Part shown: piece after piece, positions 24,181 through 35,644 of the stretch
Position numbering within the stretch: the stretch's first letter is position 1
How the letters are laid out: every line of letters begins with the position of its first letter
Origin: Quillaja saponaria
Taxonomy: Eukaryota > Streptophyta > Magnoliopsida > Fabales > Quillajaceae
Assembly: GCA_029379385.1 (NCBI GenBank)
Contig: CM055615.1
Span: 6,138,001 to 6,202,000, forward strand
Reading direction: 5' to 3'
Length of the DNA: 64,000 nucleotides
Made by a program: the position numbers and the translations under genes
The notes under the pieces: model-generated
The model's input: the letters and a program-made list of their open reading frames with translations, nothing else
Database searches by the model: none
Told to the model about the DNA's origin: nothing

Positions 24181-24460
24181 GAATTCAGGTGGATCCTAAA
24201 AAGATAGAAGCAGTGTAGAATTGGCACTGACTAATAAATGTTTTTAAAATTCAAAGTTTTCTGGGTTTAGCTAGTTATTACAGGAGGTTCATTGAGAATT
24301 TCTCTTACATTGCTGCTTCTTTGATTTGATTAACTCACAAAGGCTTGTTTAACCTAAGACTGTTTGATGATGTTGTAGCATTCCTGGTGAAGACCTTAAC
24401 TAGTTAAAGATGTTTTGACTTTGTACCCACTTGATTTGTCTGGTTGCTTTGCTTAGGCAT
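24181..24460 (+). pseudogene. RT/RNase H junction, element D2, truncated
   Basis: It corresponds to 15693-16082 of element C. Recognisable pieces are [12 protein letters not shown], the FLGLASYYRRFIENFSYIAA-like segment near 24255-24315, and LTHKG near 24335. Frame changes and stops are present. After about 24400 similarity decays and it ends in the organelle-like block, so RNase H, integrase and 3' LTR are missing. Confidence 0.7.
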
Positions 24461-24720
24461 AGGCTTTTTAGCTTCTACTACTCACCTTGAGTATGACTAT
24501 AGGCATCCTAGTCGTATCCCATCTCTTAAGGCTCTCTTTCCAAGTCGGGTGAAAGCCCGGTACCCTTGTTGATTTACTATCCAAGGGCCCCGCTGAATAA
24601 CTGGGAAAGCTGAAAAGCTGCTTATGCCTCAGGGTCGGGCTATTATACTTGAACCTTATAGTCTCGAGGGCAGAAATATTAGAAGCCACTCCTCCCAATG
24701 ACTGTCACTAGTTGAAAAAT
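24461..24720. other. GC-richer block, possibly mitochondrial DNA
   Basis: Base composition changes abruptly from about one third GC to near half. Phrases such as GTCGGGTGAAAGCCCGGTAC, CCAAGGGCCCCGCTGAATAA and GGGTCGGGCTATTATACTTG resemble plant mitochondrial intron or spacer sequence, but I cannot place it. A 76-codon minus-strand ORF (24698-24468) has no recognisable domain. It truncates the gypsy pol at its left side; the right edge near 24720 is approximate. Confidence 0.3.
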
Positions 24721-25020
24721 TGTCTTTTTGTTATGACAGTTGGCTATAGCCTCTTCCGCTCACTAGGCAATGGGCTAATCCTGATTTGATGACTTTGTGC
24801 CCGAAAATTTTCTTGAAATAAATTTATCATTGCAGCTAAAAAGCCAAACTCAATAAGAAACTCGTTAAACCCATAAATGTGAAAATATCTCAATATTTTA
24901 AACAACTTATATGAACTCTTCTTTTACCATTCGAGTATTCTAATTGTTTAATTTTAAGATTTGACCCCGAGTTGTATGTAGAAGTGAAAATATTTTTCTC
25001 TTGCAATCATTACATGACTT

Positions 25021-25375
25021 CCACATTTGTCGCTTACTTGGTTGACTGGGTCTAAGTTTGGGCCTAATTGGGCTTGGCTAAGCATATGGATCTGGGTCAA
25101 AAGGGTGGGAGTTGGATCTCTTAATTTCAGATCAACCTACCCTCCCGCGTGGCAGCGCAACAGATCTCTTCCGGCTTCGTTCTAGGTGGCAGGATGACCG
25201 AAAATTTCCTGTGGGTGCTGCAGGGATCCTGGCCGGAGGTGGAATGCAGGGAGTGAAAGAATCCGGGCATCATGTCCACGGTTTGGTAAGAAAACATCGA
25301 AGTTCGTGGCGGCTGCAAGACGTTTATGGGCTTTGGGGTGGTGGTTTTGTGAAGGTGGCTCCCAGGTGGTGAATA
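25021..25375 (+). other. GC-rich segment with an 86-codon ORF of unknown identity
   Basis: At 25112-25372 there is an ORF (MDLLISDQPTLPRGSATDLF at the start, then Arg/Gly-rich, ending FVKVAPRW) in a clearly GC-richer stretch, preceded by a GGGCCTAATTGGGCTTGG motif. I recognise no domain. High GC, Gly/Arg/Trp composition and overlapping ORFs on the other strand are what one sees in low-complexity non-coding repeats inside some plant transposons and in captured first exons. It is not clearly a gene. Confidence 0.25.
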
Positions 25376-26079
25376 AAATTAGATATTATCTATATATTAT
25401 CAATTTAATAATATATATTAAGTTATATATAAGTTACAAATTAAACTAAATTAATTAAATTTATTTAAACTCACTTTAAATTTATAAAAAATAATAATAA
25501 TAATAAAGTATTACTAACAAGATAATGTTGAGAATTTACTCATTTAGTTAAAGAAATTAGAGAAGTTGCTGGATGGCTTTTATGGATAACTGATGTCTTC
25601 TTACTCTCAGCTTGGAGGAGCACGTTCCTCGTCAAGCTCTAGTGAAAAACAAAACAATGACGGATCTTAAAACTAAGGTTTCAGGCTAAGAATCTGCTTA
25701 TGGGAGTTCAAATCTATGAGTTCAGTAATCTAAAAATGGGTTCCCACGGACAGCATTAATGACAAGTCTGGATTTAGTCTTGACTAGGCTGAAGTGTTCT
25801 TTATATGGCTAGTCTGCAAAGTGATTGTTTTTTTGACTTAAAGTCAATATTTGATTAGAGAATACAAGTTGTGATGGGATTTTGAGCTCTCTGGTACAGG
25901 AGTTATGTATATTACAATAATTATGGCATTCGTTATATAGTAATGGTGTTCATTATATAACGAACGATAATGACATCAGTAATAATATTAATAGGAATTA
26001 ATAGTGGTAGTTACAGTTTGGATTATTCTGTTATACATTAATCATGACACATATAATAATATCATTAGATTGATATAAT
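25376..26079. other. AT-rich spacer
   Basis: It contains an (AAT)n run near 25485-25505 and a short inverted repeat around 25928-25968 (CGTTATATAG...ATATAACGAACG). No coding region, RNA gene or element terminus was recognised before the solo LTR at 26085. Confidence 0.5.
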
Positions 26080-26084
26080 TTACT
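26080..26084. repeat. Target site duplication TTACT (left)
   Basis: Five bases TTACT lie directly before TGTCACACCCC. The identical pentamer follows the other end at 29805-29809. Confidence 0.85.
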
Positions 26085-29000
26085 TGTCACACCCCTCATG
26101 GAAGCATGACTTGCTAGAAGATCGGAGAACCAACCTCCGTAACCTTGGTTCCGAAACAAAGTGACGAACATGATTCTTAACCCATCCAAATGATAAAAAT
26201 AACTGTTATAAAACAAATATTTATTATAAACTTTTTATTTGCTAAAATAGCTAACGATTTATTGAAAGATATTAGCATAGGTCCCCATCCATAAGGAACA
26301 TACCTCAAATACAAACCTATATGCTTGGTCTCATGCAACCATAATACCAATACAACAAGGAGCTCTGCTCCAACCACATCTTAACCAAAGTAAAATAACT
26401 AGACTCTTATATCATACCAAAATTTGACACCTCACAGTTCTAGTGTGACTGCAAACTTTCATCCTTAACTGCAAGTCTGGGATCCTAAAAACACCGAGCC
26501 GTATTCATTTGGCCAGTCATAAGCTCGGCGATACCATATACCGAACTCCTGTCACTATAAAAAAATATTCACAAGAGAGAGGTGAGTCCTAGGGACTCCG
26601 TGAGCGGAAAATCGTACCCAAAGGGTACTAGTATCACACAACACAAATATGTAACACATAAATTAACATCATGTTATGTTTTTCATAAAACATTTCACGT
26701 TATCCATATACGTTGTATATTTCACAATTTCACAATTTATATGACATACAGAATCACAATTTGCATCAGAGCAACACTCTCACACAAAGCAATCAAAGGG
26801 CAAACGAGTGACCTAGCCCCGCACAATATTATTACCCCTACCGGTACTTACGCGCCCGCACAACAAATTAATCTCCGTACACAATCCATCCCACCAGGGT
26901 CGAGCACTCAATTTAAAAAAATATTTATCAGAATCAGAATTTCTAATGATTTTAAATCAGGGTATCCTAGGTGCATCTAGATTTTTAATTTCAGAAATGA
27001 AAATCATTTTCCAAAAAATGTTCATGAGTTGGCCCTTATCAATCACAACCAATGTCAAACAAAGCAACCAATATCAAACAAACATAATTCAACTAAATTT
27101 CTAAAATACTTTACTTGCTTACTTTCCATATATCACACATTAAATAAACATATAATCACACATATTCAAATAAACATATAATCACACTTACTAATCTAGC
27201 CCCTAAAGGCAACAATTAACCACTCACCTATTACCAATTCCACTCGTCACTCATACTTGCGTCCATGCATCTCATCAGATTTACATTAGAATCTAGAACT
27301 GAAATTCATAATTCCAAATACTACTTAGTTCATAAACGTTATTGTTATACTCTTTTACTTACTAAACTTATATCTCAACTTATATAGATTTATTTATGAA
27401 AGTTTTCCTTTAAATTATTACATGTCAATTAATATGGAATAGACTTTAGGTGATAAGGTTAACAATGAAGAGGCCTTTTAAATATCTTGACAGAGCATAT
27501 GACAGGAGAAACCATTAGAAAAGAATAGAAAACATTTAGTGAGTTAAAAATGTTAAAGCTGTCCAAACTTGAGGTTTGGACCAATGTCCACTTTAATGGT
27601 CATATTTTTCTCCAGGAAACTCCGAATTCAGTTTCGTAAAATTTCTAAAATACTAGACACATATAGCTTTATAATGGTATATCATTTGTAATTTTTGGAT
27701 TTGCATATCAATACAGTTTATTGTTTGAAGTTGCATCAAATTCTGTAACACGCAGGATTTTTGACTGCTTTGACTTGACTGTAGTTAATTGAACATAATT
27801 TTCCCTAGGTAAAACGAAATCTAATTCTGTTTATTGGGTTTATTAATAGAAAAGTATATCTATCTTTATTATTTAGAAACTTTTCCTAAAATCTGTCATT
27901 AACTTACTCGATTTCTTACATGAACCAAAGGCAGGGCACTACGAATCCTGTCTGACTTAGCTGGTGTCTAACAGCTCTAACTTACAACATACTTGGAGCC
28001 AAGTTACAAAATTTTGTAGACAATATGTTAAGACTATAAGCTACATTTTATATTTTGAACTCTTAATTTAAATCTGCCCCGAAGACACCCGAAATACCAA
28101 ATTTCCTTTACTCACGAAATCTGCCTCCTACAGCCCTTCAAAACCACTTAACTCTCATTTTTCAACACTTTATTCCCAACTAACCCTCCTTAGACCACAT
28201 CCATTACTCACTTTCATTCACTCTTTAACTCAATATATCCATCAACCCTTTGCTCTTGTTATTAATTTTTATTCGAAAACAATTAATTCTTTATGATTTG
28301 TTCTTATATTTCCTAATCAAATTAATATTTAGTCACCAAGATTTAAATATACTAAATTTTATTTCTAACATTGCAACTAGTTTCTTTTAAGCATTTTATC
28401 AAACATATTAAGGGCATAACTAATTTCATTCCATGTGTATGCATATATATATCCCAAAAGAGTTAATATAATTCCCTCAATTTCACCTAATGCTTAACCC
28501 CCAAAAACTTTACTCCATCAAGTTTTATTCACTCAATAATAAAAAAAATTAAAACCATAAGAAATTCTTTTCCTTTTTCCTAACCTTTATTTTTATTTAT
28601 AGCTTACTTTACTTTTGTAATCCTAATACCTGTGTTCAATGGAAATGCTAATAATATAATACAACCTACACCTTTAAGACCAATTAGATCAAATTGGGGA
28701 ACCAATGATCACGTAATTACCATACAAACTAATAGATTCCCACAAATGAACTTGATACTCACAGTAAGAAGAAGAGATTCTTTAGTAGAAAGCCTCTCCA
28801 TTTCCTTGGTATACGCCGCCAGAGCTCCTTGAACAGCTTGCTGAACCATTGCTCTGCAGACAGAGGTCCGACAAAGATCATGGCCAACTTAATGTTTTTC
28901 TTGTCAGTATCTGGCCATCTAGCCTTGCTGCCTTGCCTCCACAATTTAACACAAAACCACCCTCCAATTCGCTTATATTAGCCAGGCAAGTGGGAGGATG

Positions 29001-29804
29001 AAAGCACTTAGTTACTGCCCGGCCACAACAGGGGCAGTGACTGCTCTAAGGTTGGAGCTGAAAATGGTTTTAGTTTGGGTACAAAAAGGGAGGGTAGTAT
29101 AGTGAAATTCAAAGCCTTCCAAATCACCCTTGCTGGCCGGCCACATGGAAGGTTCTGCTGCTCTAAAAAAACAAAGATGGAGCACCCATGATTGAGCAAG
29201 ACTCATGCACAGCCAGGAGGGAGGTACATGGCCAGAACAAGGAGCATAGCAGGAGATGAGGAGTACGGCAAGAACAGGTGAGAAAAGAAAGCTCCTAGAG
29301 ATGGTTGCCAAAAATTCACAACTTAGAGGAACTAGAAGACTCGAGTGACAGGGGAAGAATGGCAAAGGCGGTGAAAAATGTGGACAAGGAATCAGTCAAA
29401 GAAAGATAGAAAAGAAATAAAGGGTACTGGTGTGAAGACAAAAAAATTTGGAAACGTAAATTCAGGGTGGAAACAAGTAAATTTGTGGTGGTTCTATTTT
29501 CTAGATATTTATATATATATATATATATTATAATTGTCTCTTAATTTATTTGTTTATTTGTTTATTTATTTATATATCCATTTGTTGCACACATTAAATA
29601 ACTTTTCACAAATTAATTTCAATTCAAGTCAATCAATGATATGAAAAAAAATTAATTCTTGCATTACATACATATATACTTATACAAGCATTCATTTGCA
29701 TAATTTTTTATTATATATATTTTTTATGTGGAATTTTAATCACTTAATCATAATAAATTATGTATACACATTATAAGACGTACATTAACTATAGGATTAT
29801 AACA
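26085..29804 (-). mobile_element. Solo LTR of the Tekay-like family, 3.7 kb
   Basis: It runs from TGTCACACCCCTCATGGAAG to GGATTATAACA on the plus strand, and is flanked by a perfect TTACT duplication. No primer-binding site is next to its 26085 end (flank AGTAAATTAT on the minus strand) and no polypurine tract is at its 29804 end, so it is a solo LTR, the product of LTR-LTR recombination. Internal blocks match the other copies (GGTACTAGTATCACACAA near 26625, GGCCCTTATCAATCACAACC near 27032, CTAATCTAGC near 27190). Longer ORFs in it, such as 26582-26980 and minus 29365-29012, are not conserved in other copies. Confidence 0.88.
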
Positions 29805-29809
29805 TTACT
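29805..29809. repeat. Target site duplication TTACT (right)
   Basis: Partner of 26080-26084. Confidence 0.85.
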
Positions 29810-29988
29810 ATTATCTTAGCATAACCTGTAGGTTTATATTTTATTATCATATACTCACTTTATCCATAATACAAGTAAGACTCATAACATAACATGCATG
29901 GATGTGAACTGATTAGAAAGAAATACAATACCAATTGTTCAATCACAATTTTTAACTATTCTTTTACACATAAAAGACGCCCACTGAC

Positions 29989-31701
29989 TTAAAAGATTAA
30001 GCAACGGTAGAGTTCGGTGGAAAGGCGTGGAGTAACCAAAAGCTTGTAACGGGGTTGCCTTGTTCAAGGCTATACCCAGACCGTCACTGCTCGTGTCCAC
30101 TGGCTCATTCATTGGAGTTGCAAACTCAAATCCTTGAACTAGACAAGCAAGCATCAAGTGAGTTACTTGTGAAGCAAATGTATATCCTGGGCAACCTCGT
30201 TTCCCAGTTCCAAAAGGAATGAACTCAAAATTTTTATCTGAAGCATCTATATCAACATGGCCAGTAAGAAATCTTTCCGGCAGAAACCTTTCGGGGTCTG
30301 CCCAAACTCTTGGATCTCTTTGTAATTTCCAAGCATTGACGAGCAGTTGTGTTCCTTTTACAATATGATAGCCACCAACTTCACAATCTTCCCTTGCCAT
30401 ATGTGGAATCAATAGAGGACCTGGTACGTATAATCGCAATGTTTCCTTAATAATGGCTTGAAGATAACTCAAATTTTTTATATCTGAGAGCTCCACCCAT
30501 CTATCCCTGCCAACATGGAGATCAACCTCCTCTTGGGCATTGTACATCCCTATTGTTTAATAACACGGCTATCAGCCATATCAAGTGGACAGAAGTTGTG
30601 TACGAGCCTGCTACTATAATACCCTGGAGAAACACAATCGATGAAGAATTTATATAAAGAGACAATGAACCCTTAAACATCTGTGCAAAAATTAATAAAA
30701 ATTCTAGTAAACTAGAACATGAAATAAAATATAAATCCAAGACTTATTTGTAAATCTTACGTATACAGTGAACAAAAAAATTAAAGCATACCATATTTGT
30801 TGCCTTGATGATATCACGAGGATGACCATAGGTTTCTATACAATCTTCTTTGACCATAGACAGCAATACATCAATGAAGTCCTCTGGTTCCCTTGTCTCA
30901 CCCTTTTGCGACTTTTTAGTATGTTCTTGAAGCCAACTTTCAAAAAGGTCGTCAAAATATTTGGAAACACGCTTCATGGATTTCAATATTAAACCGACCA
31001 AGAATTGGAATCAAATCAGAGACATCTTACCTTCCCATTAAATACATAACTTCTTTTATGATTTTCTGAAGACGTTCTGTTTCTCCAACAATTTCATCAT
31101 GGAAACTATCAAAATATCTCTTCCCTGCAATTATTTTATGGGTTATATTTAACGAAATCCGTTCAAACCATTTGTCAAGAACCACCACGGATTTTTCATT
31201 GTTTGCATTGTTGTTAGAAAACAAGTACAAATCTTTTACAAAACTATCGATTTCGACCACATAGACGTGGCTCAATGTGTCAAGATGGTGAGAAGAGAGT
31301 AGTTCATGCATAACTATCTTTCGTATGTCGCGCCAAAATGGTCCATAAGGTGCCATCCCAAATGATGCAGAGTCGTAGAATATGTATGTTCCCTAACTAG
31401 AGTTTGGCCGGGAGACGAATATCTTGTCATTAATAGTGAAACACTCCTTTACTGCCTCATGGTTGCTAATAACAAGTGTTGGGTACACTCCTAGCCTGAC
31501 AATGAAGATAGGACCAACTTTATCAGTCATAGCTGAAAGGGTTTGATAAATTGGGGTTTTACGACCAAATAGGTGAGGGTGACCTATCAGTGGCAAACTA
31601 CCTGATGGTTCAGGGGCTTGCTTGCCATTGAATTCGGAAAGGAAAAAGAAAAATCCATAGTTCCCTGAAACTTGAGTAAGGGAGGGAAGTTGATATTTCA
31701 T
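29989..31701 (-). pseudogene. Cytochrome P450 pseudogene, CYP82-like
   Basis: CYP82 enzymes are ER-anchored, haem-thiolate monooxygenases of specialised metabolism. The start is taken at ATG 31701, giving a short hydrophobic N-terminus, then KQAPEPSGSLPLIGHPHLFG (proline hinge). Exon 1 (31701-30792) continues with KVGPIFIVRLGVYPTLVISN, FGMAPYGPFWRDIRKIVMHE, ITHKIIAGKRYF and SWLQEHTKK. A GT/AG intron of about 168 bp (30791-30624) sits where CYP82 genes have their conserved intron (IIKAT / IIVAGS). Exon 2 has AGSYTTS (I-helix AGSDTT with Asp replaced by Tyr), KETLRLY (ExxR), PERFLPERF and the haem loop FGTGKRGCPG near 30190-30217. Lesions: TAG at 31393-31395, TAA near 31025, and frameshifts near 31000, 30550 and 30040. 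The intron shows it is not a retrocopy. No tandem partner is in the window. Confidence 0.9.
30624..30791 (-). other. Intron of the P450 pseudogene
   Basis: Minus strand: AAATATG|GTATGC donor and TTTCTCCAG|GGTATTATAG acceptor. Position and length fit the single intron usual in CYP82 genes. Confidence 0.75.
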
Positions 31702-31773
31702 GTAAGAGGATGGGTTATATATATTGGTTCTCCAAGTAACTGTTGCGTGATTTAAACTATTTACATCAATCAA

Positions 31774-31996
31774 TATACTACGACAAGTTCACCAAAATTA
31801 TATCACAGCTATTTAATAGTATTAGAACTCAATCACTTGTAGTTTTCATTAAGATTTAAACTTATCCGTGCTTTGCTAGTAGAACTAAAAACTAGTTGGA
31901 TGGGTCTTACATTTTTAGTTGTGTCTGGTGTTATTTATAATACAATAATTCATTGTTTTAAACAAATATTTTCACGGCCAATATTATTGTTATCCC
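31774..31996. other. Upstream flank of the P450 pseudogene
   Basis: AT-rich sequence on the 5' side of the minus-strand P450. It could hold the old promoter, but I see no clear TATA box at a convincing distance. Confidence 0.3.
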
Positions 31997-32418
31997 ATTT
32001 GATTCAGCTTTTAAAATAGCTTTTAGGTTAACTTTTCTACAAAACTGTTTAGTAAAGATTTTATTTCTTAAGCTTTATGAAAAATATATTTTTTGACTTT
32101 TAGATTCTTAAAAGTGGTTAAAAGCTAAAGCTAGAAAAAAGATGCTTTTTGAAATTGAAAACAAGAAAAGTTTAAATGAATTTTAATAATTATTTTATTT
32201 AGATAAACATAATCATAATATTTGTCAAAATGTTATTTTTAGCAATTTTTATACTCAATATTTTATTAAAAAAATAAAATCAATTTTTTTTTTATCTCAT
32301 AACGCTTTTACAATAACTCATCTAAATGTTTTTCCAACTTTTTGTACAGTACTTTTAAACAACTTTACTTGAAAAATATTTTCACACATAGCGCTTCTCC
32401 ATGCAGCTTAACCAAACA
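31997..32418. mobile_element. Probable hAT-type MITE
   Basis: The left end reads TTTGATTCAGCTTTTAAAAT and the right end, reverse-complemented, TTTGGTTAAGCTGCATGG. The interior is rich in AGCTTTT/AAAAGCTAAAGC words. This is the pattern of a common small non-autonomous hAT-like repeat in plants. The ends are imperfect and no 8-bp duplication is clear. Confidence 0.4.
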
Positions 32419-32617
32419 TGGCTTATAACTATAGCTTCTTAAATGATCAAAGTATTGAAAGGATTAACTTACCCATACTTATATATTACTGTCTGTCTTT
32501 TATGTAGGACCTATATTATTTAATTTTTATTATTTCTCTATCTTAATTATCCAAGTTGAAACGAATACGAAATGTTAGTATTTGAGACTAATTCAAATTA
32601 AATTCAAATTGAGATTG

Positions 32618-32622
32618 GTATT
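32618..32622. repeat. Target site duplication GTATT (left) of the copia element
   Basis: GTATT immediately precedes the LTR at 32623 and is repeated at 37052-37056. Confidence 0.88.
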
Positions 32623-32934
32623 TGTAGAAACATGTATGTTTTTGTAAATTTTTTTTTTCCTTATTGCAGAAGACTCAATATATACAGTTTAGGAACTAAT
32701 TACAAGGGAGAAAATCTGTCCAAATCTTACCTAAAATAAAACACCACAACTCTCTCCTAATCACCCATAATTAGAAAATCTCTCCAAATCTTACCTAAAA
32801 TAAAACACTACAAATCTCTTCTAATCACCTATAATTATTGACCCTTAATTCTAGGAATTTGATTAGCTACAATCTCTCCATAGGTCAACTAACAGATTAT
32901 AACAAGATAATAATAAACTTAAATACTAATAACA
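32623..32934 (-). repeat. 3' LTR of the copia element (312 bp)
   Basis: Plus-strand ends TGTAGAAACATG and ACTAATAACA. It contains two copies of a unit of about 65 bp (AGAAAATCT(C/G)TCCAAATC...), one fewer than the 5' LTR. Confidence 0.9.
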
Positions 32935-32947
32935 CCCCCCTTCAAGC
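32935..32947 (-). other. Polypurine tract of the copia element
   Basis: Minus-strand GCTTGAAGGGGGG immediately precedes the LTR start TGTTATTAGTATTTAAG. Confidence 0.88.
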
Positions 32948-32999
32948 TGGGGCTTCAAACATAACTCTGGATAAAACCTTAGTAAAGACATCTGCTGTC

Positions 33000-33871
33000 T
33001 AACTTGCTGTGGGAATGTATAACAACTCTACAGTCTTGTCTTTAATCCTTTATTTGATGAAATGTCGATCTATTTCGACATGCTTCGTTCTATCATGGTG
33101 CACCGGATCTTTGGCCATGCAAATGGCAGACTGGTTGTCACACAGAATGGTTATCGGTTCCTTGATTTCCATCTTCAGCTTCCTTATCAATTTTCTTAAC
33201 CATAAGCCTTCACATAATTCATACGCAACAGATCTTAACTCGAATTCTACACTGCTCTGAGCAACAGCTGTTTGCTTTTTTACTTTTCCAACTAACTAGG
33301 TTTCCCCATAGAAATGCATAATATCTTGAGGTGGACCTTCGATCTATTGGGGATCCAACCCAATCTGCATCTGTAAATATTTTCAAGTCTCTGTCTGTGT
33401 TTTTCTTGAAATATAAACCTCTGCCCGATGCCATTTTTAAGTATCTCAATATCATATACACCCCATTTAGGTGCTCTTCTCTAGGATAGTTCATAAATTG
33501 GCTTAGTACACTAATGGAATGGCTTATGTCTGGACGAGTATGAGATAAATACAGCAGTCTTCCAACTAATCTCTGATATCTTCCTTTATCCACAGCAGCA
33601 TTGTCACCATTAATATTGAACTTCGCAGTTTGTTCCATTGGTGTCTCATTGGTTTGCAATCTAGCATATTGGTTTTCTTTAACAAATCCAAAGTGTGTTT
33701 TCTCTGTGAAATTGAAATACCTTTACTGGTTCTTCCTATCTCCATGCCTAGGAAGTATCTTAACTCTCCAAGATCCTTGATTTTGAACACATGTGCTAGA
33801 TAGCTCTTCATCCGCTTGATTTCATCCTCACTATTTCCAGTTAGGATAATATCATCAACATAAACACTCAA
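33000..33871 (-). pseudogene. Copia RT (C-terminal) and RNase H
   Basis: Minus strand: MSVYVDDIILTGNSEDEIKR (33871 onward) holds the intact YVDD catalytic box of Ty1/copia RT. KIKDLGELRYFLGMEIGR and SQRKHTLDLLKKTNMLDCKP follow. After a frameshift near 33570-33660, GRYQRLVGRLLYLSHTRPDI and YLKMASGRGLYFKK lead to the RNase H motifs FTDADWVGSPIDRRSTSRYY and WKSKKANSCCSEQCRI. Downstream to about 33000 the RNase H end (MEIKEPITILCDNQ-like, HHDRTKHVEID-like) is readable on the minus strand across several frame changes. Confidence 0.85.
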
Positions 33872-33932
33872 AATAACCTTTTTACCGTCTGATAGGTGCT
33901 TTATAAACAGAGTATGATCTGCATTACGCTGC

Positions 33933-34619
33933 CTATAACCAACTTCTGTTTATAGCCTTTGTAAACCTTGCAAACCATGCTCTTGGAGACTGCTTGAGTC
34001 CATAAAGGGACTTATGCAGTTTACAAACTTCTCCTACCTTTGTTGTTTTTCCTAAACCTGTTGGAACATCCATATACACCTCTTCCTCAAGTTCTCCATT
34101 CAAGAAGGCGTTTTTCACATCCATTTGATATAGTTTCCAGTCTAAGTTTGTAGCTAGAGATAGTAATACCCGAACAGTATTAAGTTTAGCCACAGGAGCA
34201 AATGTCTCTTGATAATCTATGCCATATGATTAGGTGAACCCTTTTGCTACTAGGCTAGTCTTAAACCTATCAATACTGCCATCTGCCTTGTATTTGATGG
34301 TAAATACCTATTTGCTGCCTACTGTTTTCTTCCCCACAGGTAGTTGAGTAATATTCCACGTTTCATTTTTCTCTAAGGCATCTAACTCCTCTTTTACTGC
34401 CTTTCTCCATCGTGAGTCTTTCAAAGCCTCATGAACTATGGCAGGAATTGTAGCTTCTGTCAGATTTGTAATGAATGCTTTAAAGCCAGCTGAAAGTTTT
34501 CCATAGGAGATATAATTTCCTATAGGATACCTAGGCTGGTTCCTACATACTCTAACCCCTTTTCTTAGTGCAATAGGTAAGTGTAAATTAGCATCTTCAA
34601 AAAATTTCTCACTTACCAT
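33933..34619 (-). pseudogene. Copia RT N-terminal part
   Basis: 34619-34308 encodes the pre-RT segment (SAGFKAFITNLTEATIPAIV, EALKDSRWRKAVKEELDALE, NETWNITQLPVGKKTVGSK), then TAG (Trp TGG expected) and YKADGSIDRFKTSLVAKGFT, a stop and YGIDYQETFAPVAK. 34193-33933 continues with LNTVRVLLSLATNLDWKLYQ, MDVKNAFLNGELEEEVYMDV (first RT Asp) and LHKSLYGLKQSPRAWF. These are standard Ty1/copia RT blocks in order; the stops prevent a single product. Confidence 0.85.
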
Positions 34620-34704
34620 TTCCTCAGTTTCCCTACCTCAGTTATCTGTTATGACTTCTTGGTAGTTTTGTGGCATCTGTACAGATTCTTCTCCTCTTTG
34701 AGCT

Positions 34705-35046
34705 TTATTCCTGTGTTGATAGACAAATAATTTTGGTTCTGTGTGTTTTAAGGTTACTATGTTCCTCTCTAGGTTCTGTGTTTAGGCTATTTTGTTGCTC
34801 TCCAGGTTCTGTCTCTCTGGTTTGTGTATTTTCCTCTTCAAACTGACTCTGTTTGCTCACTGTACTCTCGGGTTCAATCGGTTCGAAGAGATCTAGAGCT
34901 GGACTTGGTTCAAACTGACTCTGTTTGCTCACTGTACTCTCGGGTTCAATCGATTCAAAGAGATCTAGAGCTGGACTTGGTGATCTTGACTCACTCTCTT
35001 GATTTTTAGGATAAAACAGATGATTCTCAAAGAAAGTAACATCCAT
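34705..35046 (-). pseudogene. Copia integrase-RT linker with a 72-bp tandem duplication
   Basis: The variable Ser/Glu/Pro-rich linker between integrase and RT. The 24-residue unit (begins PSPALDLFE, ends STVSKQSQFE) occurs twice in tandem, with one or two substitutions between copies. The DNA duplication covers about 34838-34981. The linker continues EEENTQTRETEPGEQQNS. It lies in a separate frame from the integrase upstream because of a lesion near 35040. Confidence 0.75.
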
Positions 35047-35596
35047 AGAAACAAAAAACCTTAGGAGAATAACACTTATACACTTTCTGACTTGAAGAGT
35101 ACCCTAGAAAAATGCACTTTAGTGCTCTAGGATCAAGTTTATTTCTGAACTGATCATGTATGTTAACAAATGCAGTGCATCCAAACACCCTAGTAGGAAT
35201 ATGTGAGATTAATATGTTGGTTGGGAATGACATTTGTAGACTCTGGATAGGTGTTTTGAAGTTTAGAACTCTAGATGGAAGCCTATTAATCAAGTAAGTA
35301 GCTGTTAGAACAGCCTCACCCCATAAATATTTAAAGACATTGTTTTCAAACAGGAGTGATCTTGCTACCTTTACAAGATGTCTATTTTTCCTCTCTGACA
35401 CACTATTTTGTTGTGGTGTGTCTACGCATGAACTTTGGTGAATAATATCTTCTTTTTTGAAAAATTCATTTAAGAGAGACTTTAAATATTCGGTCCCATT
35501 ATCAGTTCTAAGAACTTTAATTTTGGTTTGAAATTGGATAAGAATCATTTTGTGAAAATTTTGAAACAAACGAGCAACATCATATTTTTCTTTCAT
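35027..35596 (-). pseudogene. Copia integrase core and C-terminal region
   Basis: The 189-codon frame contains KIKVLRTDNGTEYLKSLLNE (second catalytic Asp), SSCVDTPQQNSVSERKNRHL (catalytic Glu), VKVARSLLF, YLWGEAVLTATYLINRLPSR and the GKGY-like end GCTAFVNIHDQFRNKLDPRA with KCIFLGYSSSQKVYKCYSP. The catalytic triad is complete once the upstream frame is included (IHSDVWG at about 35690). A TAG just before 35640 (SGSK/FVLFIDDHTR) separates it from the protease-integrase frame. Confidence 0.88.
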
Positions 35597-35644
35597 GAGA
35601 TATACCCAAGTAACCCGTGTGTGATCATCAATAAATAAAACGAA

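Noticed and set aside
26582..26980. 132-codon plus-strand ORF in the solo LTR
   Set aside because: It lies wholly in LTR sequence, is not kept in the other family copies and has no domain.
29012..29365. 117-codon minus-strand ORF with Cys/Ser/Pro-rich sequence
   Set aside because: Inside the solo LTR near its polypurine-rich part, overlapping another frame; not conserved in sister LTRs.
30744..31773. Treating the P450 as an intact multi-exon gene with the AAG|GTAAGA at about 31022 as a splice donor
   Set aside because: No matching acceptor restores the frame, the alignment to CYP82 is continuous across the site, and the TAG at 31393 and other frameshifts remain.
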